A stretch of 55,836 nucleotides of DNA from Pullilachnospira_A gallistercoris (GTDB taxonomy: Bacteria > Bacillota > Clostridia > Lachnospirales > Lachnospiraceae), in contig DVHM01000082.1 in the NCBI GenBank assembly GCA_018712125.1, positions 1 to 55,836 on the forward strand, written 5' to 3'. A program made the translations under genes and the position numbers. The notes under the pieces were generated by a model. That model ran no database searches. It had not been told where the DNA came from and worked only from the letters and a program-made list of their open reading frames with translations. Positions 26,140 through 34,428 of this stretch are shown here, one piece after another. Position 1 is the first letter of the stretch, and each line of letters starts with the position of its first letter.

Positions 26140-26991
26140 ATGATGAAATTACCTTTGAACACAGATCTTACAGACAAGGTGGTAGTAATTACGGGAGCGG
26201 GCGGCGTGCTCTGCGGCATGTTTGCCAAGGCTCTGGCTCAGGCGGGCGCGAAGGTGGCCGTTCTGGATCTGAACGAGGAGGCGGCTGTCAAGGTTGCTGA
26301 GGAGATTGAGACCGAGGGCGGTATCGCTAAGGCCTACAAGGCGAACGTTCTGGATAAGGAGAGTCTGACCGCGGTGCATGAGGCGGTGGTTAAAGATCTC
26401 GGAACCTGTGATATCCTGATCAACGGCGCAGGCGGAAACAACCCCAGAGCCACCACGGACAAGGAGTATTATGAGAAGGGCGACATCGATGCGGACACCA
26501 TCTCCTTCTTCGACCTGGATCCCAGCGGTGTGGAGTTCGTCTTCAACCTGAACTTCATCGGAACACTGCTTCCGACCCAGATCTTCGCGCAGGATATGGT
26601 GGACAAGGAGGGATGCAACATCTTAAATATCTCCTCCATGAACGCATTTACTCCGCTGACCAAGATTCCGGCATACTCCGGAGCAAAGGCTGCGATTTCC
26701 AACTTTACCCAGTGGCTGGCAGTGCATTTTTCCAAGGCCGGCATCCGCGTGAATGCGATCGCACCGGGATTCTTCTCCACCAAGCAGAACGCGAAGCTTC
26801 TGTTCAACGATGACGGAACGCCGACACCCCGTACCGGCAAGATCCTGGCCGCTACTCCCATGGGCAGATTTGGCGAGTCCGAGGAGCTGATCGGAAGTCT
26901 CCTGTTCCTGCTGAACAATGAGGCAGCCGGATTTATTACCGGCGTTGTACTTCCGGTAGACGGCGGATTTTCCGCTTACTCCGGAGTATAG
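26140..26991 (+). CDS. SDR-family D-mannonate oxidoreductase (fructuronate reductase)
   Basis: 283-residue short-chain dehydrogenase. NAD(P) site TGAGGVLCG (about residues 18-26), NGAGG, catalytic Ser165/166 and Y179-x3-K183 (YSGAKAA), and a C-terminal GVVLPVDGGFSAYSGV. In this operon only the fructuronate-to-mannonate step lacks a classical enzyme: no long-chain UxuB is present between uxuA and uxaC, so this SDR is the natural candidate. The close resemblance of such SDRs to gluconate 5-dehydrogenases leaves substrate choice inferential. Start at 26140 with GAAAGGAG upstream, 52 bp after uxuA. Confidence 0.85.
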   Translation: MMKLPLNTDLTDKVVVITGAGGVLCGMFAKALAQAGAKVAVLDLNEEAAVKVAEEIETEGGIAKAYKANVLDKESLTAVHEAVVKDLGTCDILINGAGGNNPRATTDKEYYEKGDIDADTISFFDLDPSGVEFVFNLNFIGTLLPTQIFAQDMVDKEGCNILNISSMNAFTPLTKIPAYSGAKAAISNFTQWLAVHFSKAGIRVNAIAPGFFSTKQNAKLLFNDDGTPTPRTGKILAATPMGRFGESEELIGSLLFLLNNEAAGFITGVVLPVDGGFSAYSGV

Positions 26992-27091
26992 GAGACCGGC
27001 CGCGAAGGACGCAACGTACAGAGGATTGGAACCGGCGCCGCGGCGGTATGAGCGGCGTCGGCAGTGAGAATATGAGAGAGGAGAAAATGCC

Positions 27092-27727
27092 ATGTATATG
27101 GATGAATTTCTGAAACAGATCGAGGCACTGAAAATTGTTCCCGTGGTGGTTCTGGAGGATGTGAAGGACGCGATTCCTCTGGGCCAGGCGCTGATGAACG
27201 GCGGACTGCCCGCTGCTGAGGTAACCTTCCGCACCGAGGCGGCGGCTGACTGCATCAAGGCCATGAGCGAGGCGTTCCCGGAGATGAACGTGGGCGCAGG
27301 AACGGTCATTACCCGCGAGCAGTGTGAGCGCGCGGTGGCAGCGGGCGCGAAATTTATCGTAACCCCCGGATATTCCGAGGAAGTGACCGAGTACTGCATC
27401 GAAAATGAGATCCCGATTCTCCCGGGTATCTGCACTCCCACCGAACTGATCAAGGTGGTCAACCACGGACTGCCCGTGGCGAAGTTCTTCCCGGCTTCCA
27501 ACTACGGCGGACTGAAGACCATCAAGGCTTTGGCGGGCCCCTTCCCGAAGATGCGCTTTATGCCCACCGGCGGCGTCAACGAGGGAAATGTGCAGGAGTA
27601 TCTGGCTGAGCCGAAGATCATCGCGGCAGGCGGAAGCTGGATGGTCAAGGGCGATCTGGTAAAAGCCGGCAAGTTCGATGAGATCGAGGAGCTGACCAGA
27701 CGCGCGGTGGCTCTGGTAAACGCGTAA
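27092..27727 (+). CDS. eda: KDPG/KHG aldolase
   Basis: Class I aldolase splitting 2-keto-3-deoxy-6-phosphogluconate into pyruvate and glyceraldehyde-3-phosphate, the last step of the uronate route. 211 residues; Schiff-base lysine Lys131 in VAKFFPAS, general base Glu43 and Arg47 in AEVTFRT, phosphate loop PTGGVNEGN, and GGSWMV near the end. An in-frame ATG two codons later is an equally good start. Ribosome-binding site GAGAGGAGAAAA. 10 bp separate it from uxaC. Confidence 0.95.
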   Translation: MYMDEFLKQIEALKIVPVVVLEDVKDAIPLGQALMNGGLPAAEVTFRTEAAADCIKAMSEAFPEMNVGAGTVITREQCERAVAAGAKFIVTPGYSEEVTEYCIENEIPILPGICTPTELIKVVNHGLPVAKFFPASNYGGLKTIKALAGPFPKMRFMPTGGVNEGNVQEYLAEPKIIAAGGSWMVKGDLVKAGKFDEIEELTRRAVALVNA

Positions 27728-27737
27728 GGAGCGGCCT

Positions 27738-29135
27738 ATGAAAAAGTTTATGGATAAGGATTTTCTGCTGTCCACAGAGACGGCGAGACATCTGTTTCAT
27801 GATTACGCAGAGGGGCTTCCGATCATTGACTACCACTGTCATCTGAGCCCTCAGGAGATTGCCGAGGACGCAAAGTTTGAGAACATTACCCAGGTATGGC
27901 TGGGCGGCGACCACTACAAGTGGCGTCAGATGCGCTCCAACGGCGTGGAGGAGAAATACATTACCGGGGACGCTCCGGACCGGGAGAAATTCCAGAAGTG
28001 GGCCGAGACCCTGGAGATGGCTATCGGCAATCCGCTGTATCACTGGAGCCATCTGGAGCTGCAGCGGTACTTCGGCTACGAGGGCGTCTTAAACGGCGAC
28101 ACGGCGGAGGAGGTGTGGAACCTCTGCAATGAGAAGTTGAAGGGCATGTCCGCGCGGAAGCTGATTCTGGATTCCAATGTGGAGATGCTGGCCACCACGG
28201 ACGACCCCATCGACGATCTCCACTGGCATAAGCAGATCGCCGAGGATGAGAGTTTTCCGGTCAAAGTGCTTCCCGCGTGGCGTCCGGATAAGGCGGTTGC
28301 CATCGAGAAGGCGGATTTCGCGGACTATATGGCAAAGCTGGGCGACGCTGCCGGAATGAAGATTACATCCATGGCGGATGTGAAGGAAGCCCTGAAGAAG
28401 CGCATGGCGTTCTTTGACGAGATGGGCTGCTGTATCAGCGATCACGGCCTGGAGTACGTGATGTACGCGCCGGCCTCCGAGGAGGAGGTAGAGACCATCT
28501 TCGCGAAGAAGATGGCGGGAGAGCCCCTGACAGCCCGCGAGATCGATCAGTACAAGATGAATCTGCTGGTATTTCTCGGCAGAGAGTACCATCGTCTGGA
28601 CTGGGTTATGCAGCTCCATTACGGTGTGAAGCGAGACAACGACAAGAGGCGGTTTGAACTGCTGGGGCCGGACACGGGATTCGACAGCATTTCCACCAGC
28701 GCTCCGGCGGGGCAGCTGGCGGATTTCCTCAACGAGCTGGCGTATACCGACGAGCTTCCCAGGACGATCCTCTACTCCCTGAATCCCATCGACAACGCGG
28801 CGATCGGAACCATCATCGGATGTTTCCAGAATGCCGACGCGGTGGGCAAGATCCAGCAGGGAAGCGCCTGGTGGTTCAATGACCACAAGACCGGAATGAC
28901 AGAGCAGATGACCTCTCTGGCAAACCTTGGGCTTCTCGGCAACTTTGTCGGCATGCTGACGGATTCCAGAAGTTTTCTGTCCTATGCCCGCCACGAGTAT
29001 TTCCGCAGAATTGCCTGCGAGCTGATCGGCGGCTGGGTGGAAAACGGCGAGTACCCGGATGACGAGAAGGCGCTGAAAAAAATTGTGGAGGGCATTTCCT
29101 ACCGCAACGCGAAGAGATATTTTAAACTTTCTTAA
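27738..29135 (+). CDS. uxaC: Glucuronate (uronate) isomerase
   Basis: Isomerises D-glucuronate to D-fructuronate, and galacturonate to tagaturonate. 465 residues, full length, starting MKKFMDKDFLLSTETARHLF. Conserved DYHCHLSPQEIAED, NPLYHWSHLELQRYFG, TTDDPIDDL, VLPAWRPDKA and the C-terminal SYARHEYFRRIACELIGGWVENGEYP are all present. Entry enzyme of the pathway encoded by the flanking genes. No altronate genes (uxaA/uxaB) are here, so the operon is specific for glucuronate. Confidence 0.96.
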   Translation: MKKFMDKDFLLSTETARHLFHDYAEGLPIIDYHCHLSPQEIAEDAKFENITQVWLGGDHYKWRQMRSNGVEEKYITGDAPDREKFQKWAETLEMAIGNPLYHWSHLELQRYFGYEGVLNGDTAEEVWNLCNEKLKGMSARKLILDSNVEMLATTDDPIDDLHWHKQIAEDESFPVKVLPAWRPDKAVAIEKADFADYMAKLGDAAGMKITSMADVKEALKKRMAFFDEMGCCISDHGLEYVMYAPASEEEVETIFAKKMAGEPLTAREIDQYKMNLLVFLGREYHRLDWVMQLHYGVKRDNDKRRFELLGPDTGFDSISTSAPAGQLADFLNELAYTDELPRTILYSLNPIDNAAIGTIIGCFQNADAVGKIQQGSAWWFNDHKTGMTEQMTSLANLGLLGNFVGMLTDSRSFLSYARHEYFRRIACELIGGWVENGEYPDDEKALKKIVEGISYRNAKRYFKLS

Positions 29136-29162
29136 GCATACAGAGAAAAGGAGATTAGACAA

Positions 29163-30194
29163 ATGGCGAAAGTTGTGACAATGGGTGAAATCATGCTGAG
29201 ACTTTCCACCCCGAATAACGAGAAATTTATCCAGGCAGACGAGTTTGACATCAACTACGGCGGCGGCGAGGCAAACGTAGCGGTTTCTCTGGCAAATTAC
29301 GGCCATGAGGCTGAATTCGTGACTGCTGTTCCCGACAATGAGATCGGCGAGTGCGCTGTAGCGGCTCTGCGTAAGTATAACGTAAAGACCGACAACATCG
29401 CGAGATGCGGCGAGAGACTGGGTATCTACTATCTGGAGAGCGGTTCCGCTATGCGCCCCTCCAAGGTGCTCTATGACCGTGCCCATTCCTCCATCTCCAC
29501 GGCTACCGCGGCGGATTTTGACTTCGACAAGATCTTCGAGGGCGCTGACTGGTTCCACTTTACCGGAATCACACCGGCTGTCTCCGATTCCGCGGCAGTG
29601 TTGACAGAGGAGGCTCTGAAGGCGGCGAAGAGACACGGCGTGAAGGTTTCCGTTGATCTGAACTTCCGCAAGAAACTCTGGTCTTCCGAGAAGGCACAGA
29701 AGGTAATGAAGAATCTGATGCAGTACGTTGACGTGTGCATCGGAAACGAGGAGGACGCGGAGCTGGTGCTGGGCTACAAGCCGGGCAACACCGATGTGAC
29801 CAGCGGAGAGCTGGAGCTGGCCGGATACAAGTCCATCTTCGAGCAGATGGTGGCAGACTACAATTTTGAGTACTGCATCTCCTCCCTGCGTGTCAGCCAT
29901 TCCGCTTCTGACAATGGCTGGTCCGCATGCATCTACTCCAGAGATGACAAGGAGTTCTATCACTCCAAGGAATATTCCATCCATCCCATCGTTGACCGCG
30001 TGGGCGGCGGCGATTCCTTCGCAGGCGGAACGATCTGCGGATTCCTGGATGGAAAGAATTTCAAGGAAGCACTGGAGTTTGGCGTGGCAGCTTCCGCGCT
30101 GAAGCACACGATCCCGGGCGATTTCAACCTGGTAAGCCGCAAGGAAGTGGAGACACTGGCAGGCGGAGACGGATCCGGACGCGTGCAGAGATAA
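29163..30194 (+). CDS. kdgK: 2-keto-3-deoxygluconate kinase (PfkB family)
   Basis: Phosphorylates KDG to KDPG using ATP. 343 residues of the ribokinase/PfkB family: N-terminal GEIMLRLSTP, sugar-binding NYGGGEANVAVSLANYG, and PfkB signature DRVGGGDSFAGG with catalytic Asp284. Ribosome-binding site AAAAGGAGA, 27 bp after uxaC. Together with eda and uxuA it completes conversion of glucuronate to pyruvate and glyceraldehyde-3-phosphate. Last gene of the operon. Confidence 0.94.
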   Translation: MAKVVTMGEIMLRLSTPNNEKFIQADEFDINYGGGEANVAVSLANYGHEAEFVTAVPDNEIGECAVAALRKYNVKTDNIARCGERLGIYYLESGSAMRPSKVLYDRAHSSISTATAADFDFDKIFEGADWFHFTGITPAVSDSAAVLTEEALKAAKRHGVKVSVDLNFRKKLWSSEKAQKVMKNLMQYVDVCIGNEEDAELVLGYKPGNTDVTSGELELAGYKSIFEQMVADYNFEYCISSLRVSHSASDNGWSACIYSRDDKEFYHSKEYSIHPIVDRVGGGDSFAGGTICGFLDGKNFKEALEFGVAASALKHTIPGDFNLVSRKEVETLAGGDGSGRVQR

Positions 30195-30209
30195 GCAGAC
30201 CAAGACAGA

Positions 30210-30300
30210 TAAGAGTCTCCGATACTCTTACCAGATATACATTCCCCCTTATGTTATGCGGGCAGTCCCGGTTTTCCGGCGGCTGCCCGTCTTGTGTTTT
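30210..30300 (+). terminator. Hairpins ending the uronate operon
   Basis: Two hairpins follow kdgK: TAAGAGT/ACTCTTA (30210-30230), without a U-run, and a stronger one with CGGGCAG (30259-30265) / CTGCCCG (30283-30289) and an inner CCGG-TTTT-CCGG, followed by the T-rich TCTTGTGTTTTT. The second is the likely terminator. Confidence 0.65.
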
Positions 30301-30382
30301 TCAGTAAAACTGTGTTATACTCTTCTGTGTTAATGTGGACGTGCAAGGGGCAGCAGCGTTGTTGTCCAAAGGAGGTGTTTCT

Positions 30383-31468
30383 ATGCAGACAGAGAGATTT
30401 CGCTATCATTTCGAGCCGAAGCGGGGGTGGATGAACGATCCCAACGGCCTGATTTTCTATAAGGGAGAGTATCACGCGTTTTTCCAGTACAATCCGCACG
30501 CAGCCCACTGGGGGCAGATGCACTGGGGACATGCGGTGAGCAGGGACCTGATTCACTGGGAGGAGTATCCCATCGCCCTCTATCCCGACGAGCCCTACGA
30601 GGACGCGGGCGGATGTTTTTCCGGCTCCGCAGTGGAGAAGGACGGAAAAATGTACCTGTTCTATACATCGGTGTCGAAGGAGTACGGACAGACCCAGTCG
30701 GTGGCCATCAGCGAGGACGGCGTCAATTTCGTGAAGTACAAGGGCAATCCCATCATCCGCAAGAATCCTCTGGGGCACGATAATTTCCGGGATCCCAAGG
30801 TGACGAAGATCGGAGACACCTACTACATGGTAGTGGGAAGCGGCGACAGGGAGTGGGGACAGGTGCTGCTCTTTTCCAGCAGTGACCTTCTGCACTGGGA
30901 GTACGAGACGGTGCTCTTCGGCGGAAAGGAGTACGCCGACTGCATCGAGTGCCCGGACTTTTTCCGACTGGGCGACAAATATGTGCTGATGTTCTCGAAG
31001 ATCAAGGAGAAGTTCAAAGCTACCTATTTTGTGGTGGGGGATTTCGTGGAGAACAAGCTGGTCAATTACACCATTCAGAACCCGGAGCGGGGGTATGATT
31101 TCTACGCGCCCCAGACCTTTGAGGCGGATGGCCGGCGGATTATGATCGGCTGGATGTATCACTGGGGCAAGGTGGCGCGTCCGGGTGCAGCCTTTGCGGG
31201 AGCGCTGTCCATTCCCAGAGAGCTGTCGCTGGAGAATGGCAGGATCCTGAATTATCCGGTTCGAGAGGCTCAGCATCTGATGGACAAGTGCAGCGACTAT
31301 GTGATCTGGAAGGGAGATACCCTGGATCTGCGGGACGGCCTGCGCAGATGGCTGACTGTCCGCTCCAAAGATATCCGTTCTGTGGATATCCTGGAGGACA
31401 CCAAGTCGGTGGAGGTCTTTTTAAACGGCGGAAAGCAGTCCTACACATACTGGAAGAGAGGAAAGTAG
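30383..31468 (+). CDS. GH32 beta-fructosidase / sucrose-6-phosphate hydrolase, shortened C-terminal domain
   Basis: 361 residues. Five-bladed propeller motifs of GH32: nucleophile WMNDPNG at the N-terminus, FRDPKV, and acid/base in ADCIECPDFF. The family is normally 450-500 residues. Here the C-terminal beta-sandwich is reduced: after PVREAQHLMDKCSDYV only a short link leads to VDILEDTKSVEVFLNGGKQSYT, which is the usual extreme end of the domain, so roughly 90-100 residues are missing in frame. Catalytic residues are intact. Ribosome-binding site AAAGGAGG before ATG 30383; the longer reading frame from 30335 lacks a ribosome-binding site. Likely cytoplasmic. Confidence 0.88.
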   Translation: MQTERFRYHFEPKRGWMNDPNGLIFYKGEYHAFFQYNPHAAHWGQMHWGHAVSRDLIHWEEYPIALYPDEPYEDAGGCFSGSAVEKDGKMYLFYTSVSKEYGQTQSVAISEDGVNFVKYKGNPIIRKNPLGHDNFRDPKVTKIGDTYYMVVGSGDREWGQVLLFSSSDLLHWEYETVLFGGKEYADCIECPDFFRLGDKYVLMFSKIKEKFKATYFVVGDFVENKLVNYTIQNPERGYDFYAPQTFEADGRRIMIGWMYHWGKVARPGAAFAGALSIPRELSLENGRILNYPVREAQHLMDKCSDYVIWKGDTLDLRDGLRRWLTVRSKDIRSVDILEDTKSVEVFLNGGKQSYTYWKRGK

Positions 31469-31470
31469 AC

Positions 31471-31953
31471 ATGGGAAAGAAAGAGGCAAAGACCAATGCC
31501 ATCCGGATTCTGGAGACCATGAAAATTCCCTACGAGGCGATGACTTACGAGTGCAAGGAGTTTGTGGATGGCAGCCATATCGCCGATCAGCTGGGGCTGG
31601 ATCACAGCCGGGTGTACAAGACCATTATCACGGTGGGAAAATCCGGCGGTTACTATGTGTTTGTGCTGCCCATCGACGAGGAGATTGATTTCAAGAAGGC
31701 GGCGAAAGCCGCCGGGGAGAAGTCTCTGGAGATGCTGCCGCTAAAAGACCTGACGAAAGTAACCGGCTACGTGCGGGGAGGCTGTACCTCCATCGGCATG
31801 AAGAAGCAGTACCCCACCTTTATTCAGGCTACCGCCCGCGATCTGGATCAGATAACGGTCAGCGGCGGGCGGATCGGACTGCAGATTACCCTGGCCCCGG
31901 AGGATCTGCGCCGGGCAGCCGGGGCCGAGTTCGCGGATGTGATTCACAGCTGA
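31471..31953 (+). CDS. ybaK: Cys-tRNA(Pro)/Cys-tRNA(Cys) deacylase (YbaK/EbsC)
   Basis: 160-residue trans-editing protein that hydrolyses Cys wrongly attached to tRNA-Pro. Characteristic stretches: KTNAIRILETMKIPYE, VYKTIITVG, catalytic-loop lysine region LPLKDLTKVTGYVRGGCTSIGMKK, and ISGGRIGLQ-type motif VSGGRIGLQI. The start lies 2 bp after the GH32 stop, with GAGAGGAAAG as ribosome-binding site. Its 3' end overlaps the convergent maf gene by 10 bp. Confidence 0.92.
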   Translation: MGKKEAKTNAIRILETMKIPYEAMTYECKEFVDGSHIADQLGLDHSRVYKTIITVGKSGGYYVFVLPIDEEIDFKKAAKAAGEKSLEMLPLKDLTKVTGYVRGGCTSIGMKKQYPTFIQATARDLDQITVSGGRIGLQITLAPEDLRRAAGAEFADVIHS

Positions 31954-32540
31954 CCCAGGTTTTTCAACTCCTGATAGACCAGGGAGACCGGGAGGCCCAC
32001 CACGTTGTTGTAGTCGCCCCGGATGCCCTTGACAAAGGCGGCGAAGGGCCCCTGAATGCCGTAGGAACCGGCCTTGTCCATGGGATCGCCGGTGGCTATG
32101 TAGGCAAGGATCTCCGCGTCTGTCATGGGGTATACCTCCACCCTGGTGCAGGCGGAGAAGGAGTGACAGAGGGACTCTCCCAACAGTGTCACGCCGGTGT
32201 AGACCTTGTGGGTGGCGTCCGCCAGATCCCGCAGCATGAAAAAGGCCTCCTCTTCATCCTTCGGTTTGCCGAGAATCCGCCCGTTGTGGCAGACTACGGT
32301 ATCGGCCCCGAGGATGAGGGTGTTTTTTCTGACCGCGTCGGAGGGGGATTTCGTTTTCTCCCACTGTTCTTTGACCGCCATCGCTTTCTGGCGGGAGAGA
32401 TCCTTTACGATTTCCGCCGGCTCCGTCTCGGAAGTGATCTCCGGGGCGTCGCTGGTCAGCACTTCAAATTCCAGTCCGATCTGCTGTAACAGTTCCCGCC
32501 TTCTGGGAGAGGCGGAAGCCAGTATCAGTTTTCCTTTCAC
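31944..32540 (-). CDS. maf: Maf-like nucleotide pyrophosphatase
   Basis: 198-residue house-cleaning NTP pyrophosphatase (dTTP/UTP type). N-terminal LILASASPRRRELL, LGADTVV, GKPKDEEEA, YTGV and DKAGSYGIQG match the family. A GTG start at 32540 with AAGGAGG 7 nt upstream was preferred; upstream in-frame codons belong to the overlapping merR gene. The GTGA overlap with the merR stop indicates translational coupling. Confidence 0.93.
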   Translation of the reverse strand: MKGKLILASASPRRRELLQQIGLEFEVLTSDAPEITSETEPAEIVKDLSRQKAMAVKEQWEKTKSPSDAVRKNTLILGADTVVCHNGRILGKPKDEEEAFFMLRDLADATHKVYTGVTLLGESLCHSFSACTRVEVYPMTDAEILAYIATGDPMDKAGSYGIQGPFAAFVKGIRGDYNNVVGLPVSLVYQELKNLGQL

Positions 32541-32887
32541 GATAAAACCTCCTTCTTGTCCACAGATTTCTGTTTCGCGGATTGTTCCTTCGGATTCATA
32601 TCGTCCGGTACCCGTCCCGCCAGAATATCCTCGTAGTGCCGGGCCTTCAGATTTTCCTCCGAGTCCTCCAGACGGCACAGATCGCAATAATGGCGAATGG
32701 ACTCGATGGACATGCCGCAGCCCTTCAGACAGCGGATGGCGGTAAGCCAGTTAAGAGAATCATCGTCGAAAATCCGGCGGTTGGCTCCGTCCCGGCGGCA
32801 GGGCAGCAGGCCCTTGTCTGTGTAATAGCGGATCGTGTGTTCCGTCATGCCGGACATTTTGCAGATTTCCTTGAGCGTATAGTACAT
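32537..32887 (-). CDS. MerR-family regulator (AdhR/NmlR-like), short C-terminus
   Basis: 116 residues starting MYYTLKEICKMSGMTEHTIRYYTDKGLLP, the MerR winged helix. IRCLKGCGMSIESIRHYCDLC follows, as in aldehyde-responsive AdhR-type members. The usual antiparallel coiled-coil dimerisation helix is not recognisable: after HYCDLCRLEDSEENLKARHYEDI the sequence becomes short and hydrophilic. Divergent from the aldo/keto reductase, whose promoter has the MerR-type 19-bp spacer and a perfect dyad. Ribosome-binding site GGAAAGGAAG. It probably activates the reductase gene under electrophile or aldehyde stress. Confidence 0.85.
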   Translation of the reverse strand: MYYTLKEICKMSGMTEHTIRYYTDKGLLPCRRDGANRRIFDDDSLNWLTAIRCLKGCGMSIESIRHYCDLCRLEDSEENLKARHYEDILAGRVPDDMNPKEQSAKQKSVDKKEVLS

Positions 32888-32957
32888 AACTTCCTTTCCG
32901 CTTTTTCGGTGTGGGCGTTCACTGTAACAAAATTTTGCGAAAAACCGAAAAAGCGTC

Positions 32958-32988
32958 TTGACTTCGTGTAACACGAGTTTGTTAAACT
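32958..32988 (+). promoter_or_regulatory. MerR-type promoter (19-bp spacer with dyad) of the aldo/keto reductase
   Basis: TTGACT (32958-32963) and TAAACT (32983-32988) are 19 bp apart, longer than the usual 17. The spacer holds a perfect dyad TCGTG-TAA-CACGA (32964-32976). This is the hallmark of MerR-activated promoters, which need DNA untwisting to align the boxes. Confidence 0.8.
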
Positions 32989-33029
32989 AATCATAGCACG
33001 AAAATGTGAAATGTAAAGGAGGAAGCAAC

Positions 33030-34151
33030 ATGGCATACTTGGGAGAAGACATTCGGAAACTGGGTTTCGGTCTGATGCGTCTGCCGCAGAAGGAGGATGG
33101 CGTCATCGACGTGGAGCAGACGAAGGAGATGGTGGACAAATTCCTGGCGGCGGGATTTACCTACTTTGACACGGCCTGGGCTTACGCCGGCAGTGAGGAC
33201 GCGATCCGTCAGGCGCTGGTGGAACGTTATCCCAGAGAGAGCTTTCAGCTGGCAACCAAGAACGCGGCCTGGATCAACTGCAAGACGAGAGAGGAGGCTG
33301 TCGCTCAGTTTGACACATCCTTAAAGCAGACGGGAGCGGGATACTTTGATTTCTATCTGCTCCACAATCTCGGCGAGGGGCGCACCCACTATTTCGATGA
33401 CTTTGACATGTGGAATTTCGTGAAGGAGAAGAAGGCAGAAGGACTGATCCGGCATATCGGTTTTTCCTTCCATTCCACCCCTGAGGAACTGGAGGAGATT
33501 TTAAACGCCCATCCCGAGGCGGAGTTTGTGCAGCTTCAGATCAACTACGCGGATTGGGATAATCCCGCGATCCAGTCCAGAAGATGTTATGAGGTGGCGA
33601 GAGCTCATGGCAAGCCCGTCATCATCATGGAGCCGGTCAAGGGCGGTATGCTGGCAAATCCGCCGGAGCCTGTGGCAAAGATTCTCAAAGGGGCGGAGCC
33701 GGAATCCTCGGCGGCCTCCTGGGCAATCCGTTTCGCGGCGGATCTGGAGGGCGTTATTACCGTTCTCTCCGGCATGAGCAGCGCGGAACAGATGGAGGAC
33801 AATCTCTCCTACATGAAGGATTTCTCCGGCCTGACCGAAAAGGAGCGCGATACATTGAGCAGGGCCCAGGAGGAGCTGAAGAAGATCCCCCTGATTCCCT
33901 GTACGACCTGCAATTACTGCGCGAAGGTCTGCCCGATGAATATCGGTATCTCCGGGACCTTTACGGCGATGAACATGCTGACCCTCTACGGGGACAAGGC
34001 AGCCGCGGCCCATCAGGAGGAATGGCTGGTAAGCGGCCACGGAAAGAAGCGCGCCTCTGAGTGTGTCAAGTGCGGCGCCTGCGAGGAGGCCTGCCCGCAG
34101 CATATCAAGATCCGTGATGAGCTGGTAAAGGCGGCGGAAGTATTTTGTTGA
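33030..34151 (+). CDS. Aldo/keto reductase with C-terminal 4Fe-4S ferredoxin domain
   Basis: 373 residues. The TIM barrel starts KLGFGLMRLPQ; the catalytic Tyr region is FDTAWAYAGSEDA, and LLHNLGEG and FSFHSTPEEL follow. The C-terminus adds two cluster motifs: CTTCNYCAKVCP (Cys291, 294, 297, 301) and CVKCGACEEACP (Cys345, 348, 351, 355), a common fusion in anaerobes that may take electrons from ferredoxin. Start ATG 33030 with AAAGGAGG. Expression is probably controlled by the divergent MerR protein. Substrate unknown, probably an aldehyde or ketone. Confidence 0.93.
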   Translation: MAYLGEDIRKLGFGLMRLPQKEDGVIDVEQTKEMVDKFLAAGFTYFDTAWAYAGSEDAIRQALVERYPRESFQLATKNAAWINCKTREEAVAQFDTSLKQTGAGYFDFYLLHNLGEGRTHYFDDFDMWNFVKEKKAEGLIRHIGFSFHSTPEELEEILNAHPEAEFVQLQINYADWDNPAIQSRRCYEVARAHGKPVIIMEPVKGGMLANPPEPVAKILKGAEPESSAASWAIRFAADLEGVITVLSGMSSAEQMEDNLSYMKDFSGLTEKERDTLSRAQEELKKIPLIPCTTCNYCAKVCPMNIGISGTFTAMNMLTLYGDKAAAAHQEEWLVSGHGKKRASECVKCGACEEACPQHIKIRDELVKAAEVFC

Positions 34152-34156
34152 TTTCG

Positions 34157-34188
34157 GAGGGAAGCCGGTAAAAGTCCGGGAGACGGTA
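34157..34188 (+). other. Cobalamin-riboswitch-core-like fragment (degenerate)
   Basis: Just after the reductase stop, AGGGAAGCCGGTAAAAGTCC and the following GGGAGACGG strongly resemble the GGGAA-CCGGTGAAA-TCCGG segment of cobalamin riboswitches, with one obvious change (GGTG to GGTA). The expected B12 box (CCGCCACTG) and the upstream P2-P3 elements are absent, so this is at best a remnant, or chance similarity in a CCGG-rich stretch. It is not a functional riboswitch as it stands. Confidence 0.25.
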
Positions 34189-34224
34189 ACCGGGGAGAAC
34201 CGGCTGGATGAGGAGCAGGAAAAG

Positions 34225-34263
34225 AAAGGACACGGTTGTTTTTCGACATCGTGTTCTTTTTTT
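34225..34263 (+). terminator. Terminator after the aldo/keto reductase
   Basis: Stem AAAGGACACG (34225-34234) / CGTGTTCTTT (34250-34259) with one G-T pair, followed by a T tract. It closes the reductase transcript. The remaining ~165 bp up to the GH2 gene hold a TATAAT at 34381-34386, a probable -10 without a clear -35. Confidence 0.85.
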
Positions 34264-34428
34264 GCCTTTTTATCAAACTTTAACATTTCTTCCCTAAAAT
34301 ATCTTCATCGGTCGTCAGTTTATCAGAGATTTATGATAAAAGTGCTGATTTTCTGTTATAAGCTGTGATGAAAAAGCAGATATAATGAGAAAAATGAAAT
34401 GCTGAGAGGCAAAATGGGAGGATAAGAG

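Noticed and set aside
28089..30203. 704-codon minus-strand frame across uxaC and kdgK
   Set aside because: It covers two certain genes on the other strand and shows only shadow composition (rich in L, V, H, R).
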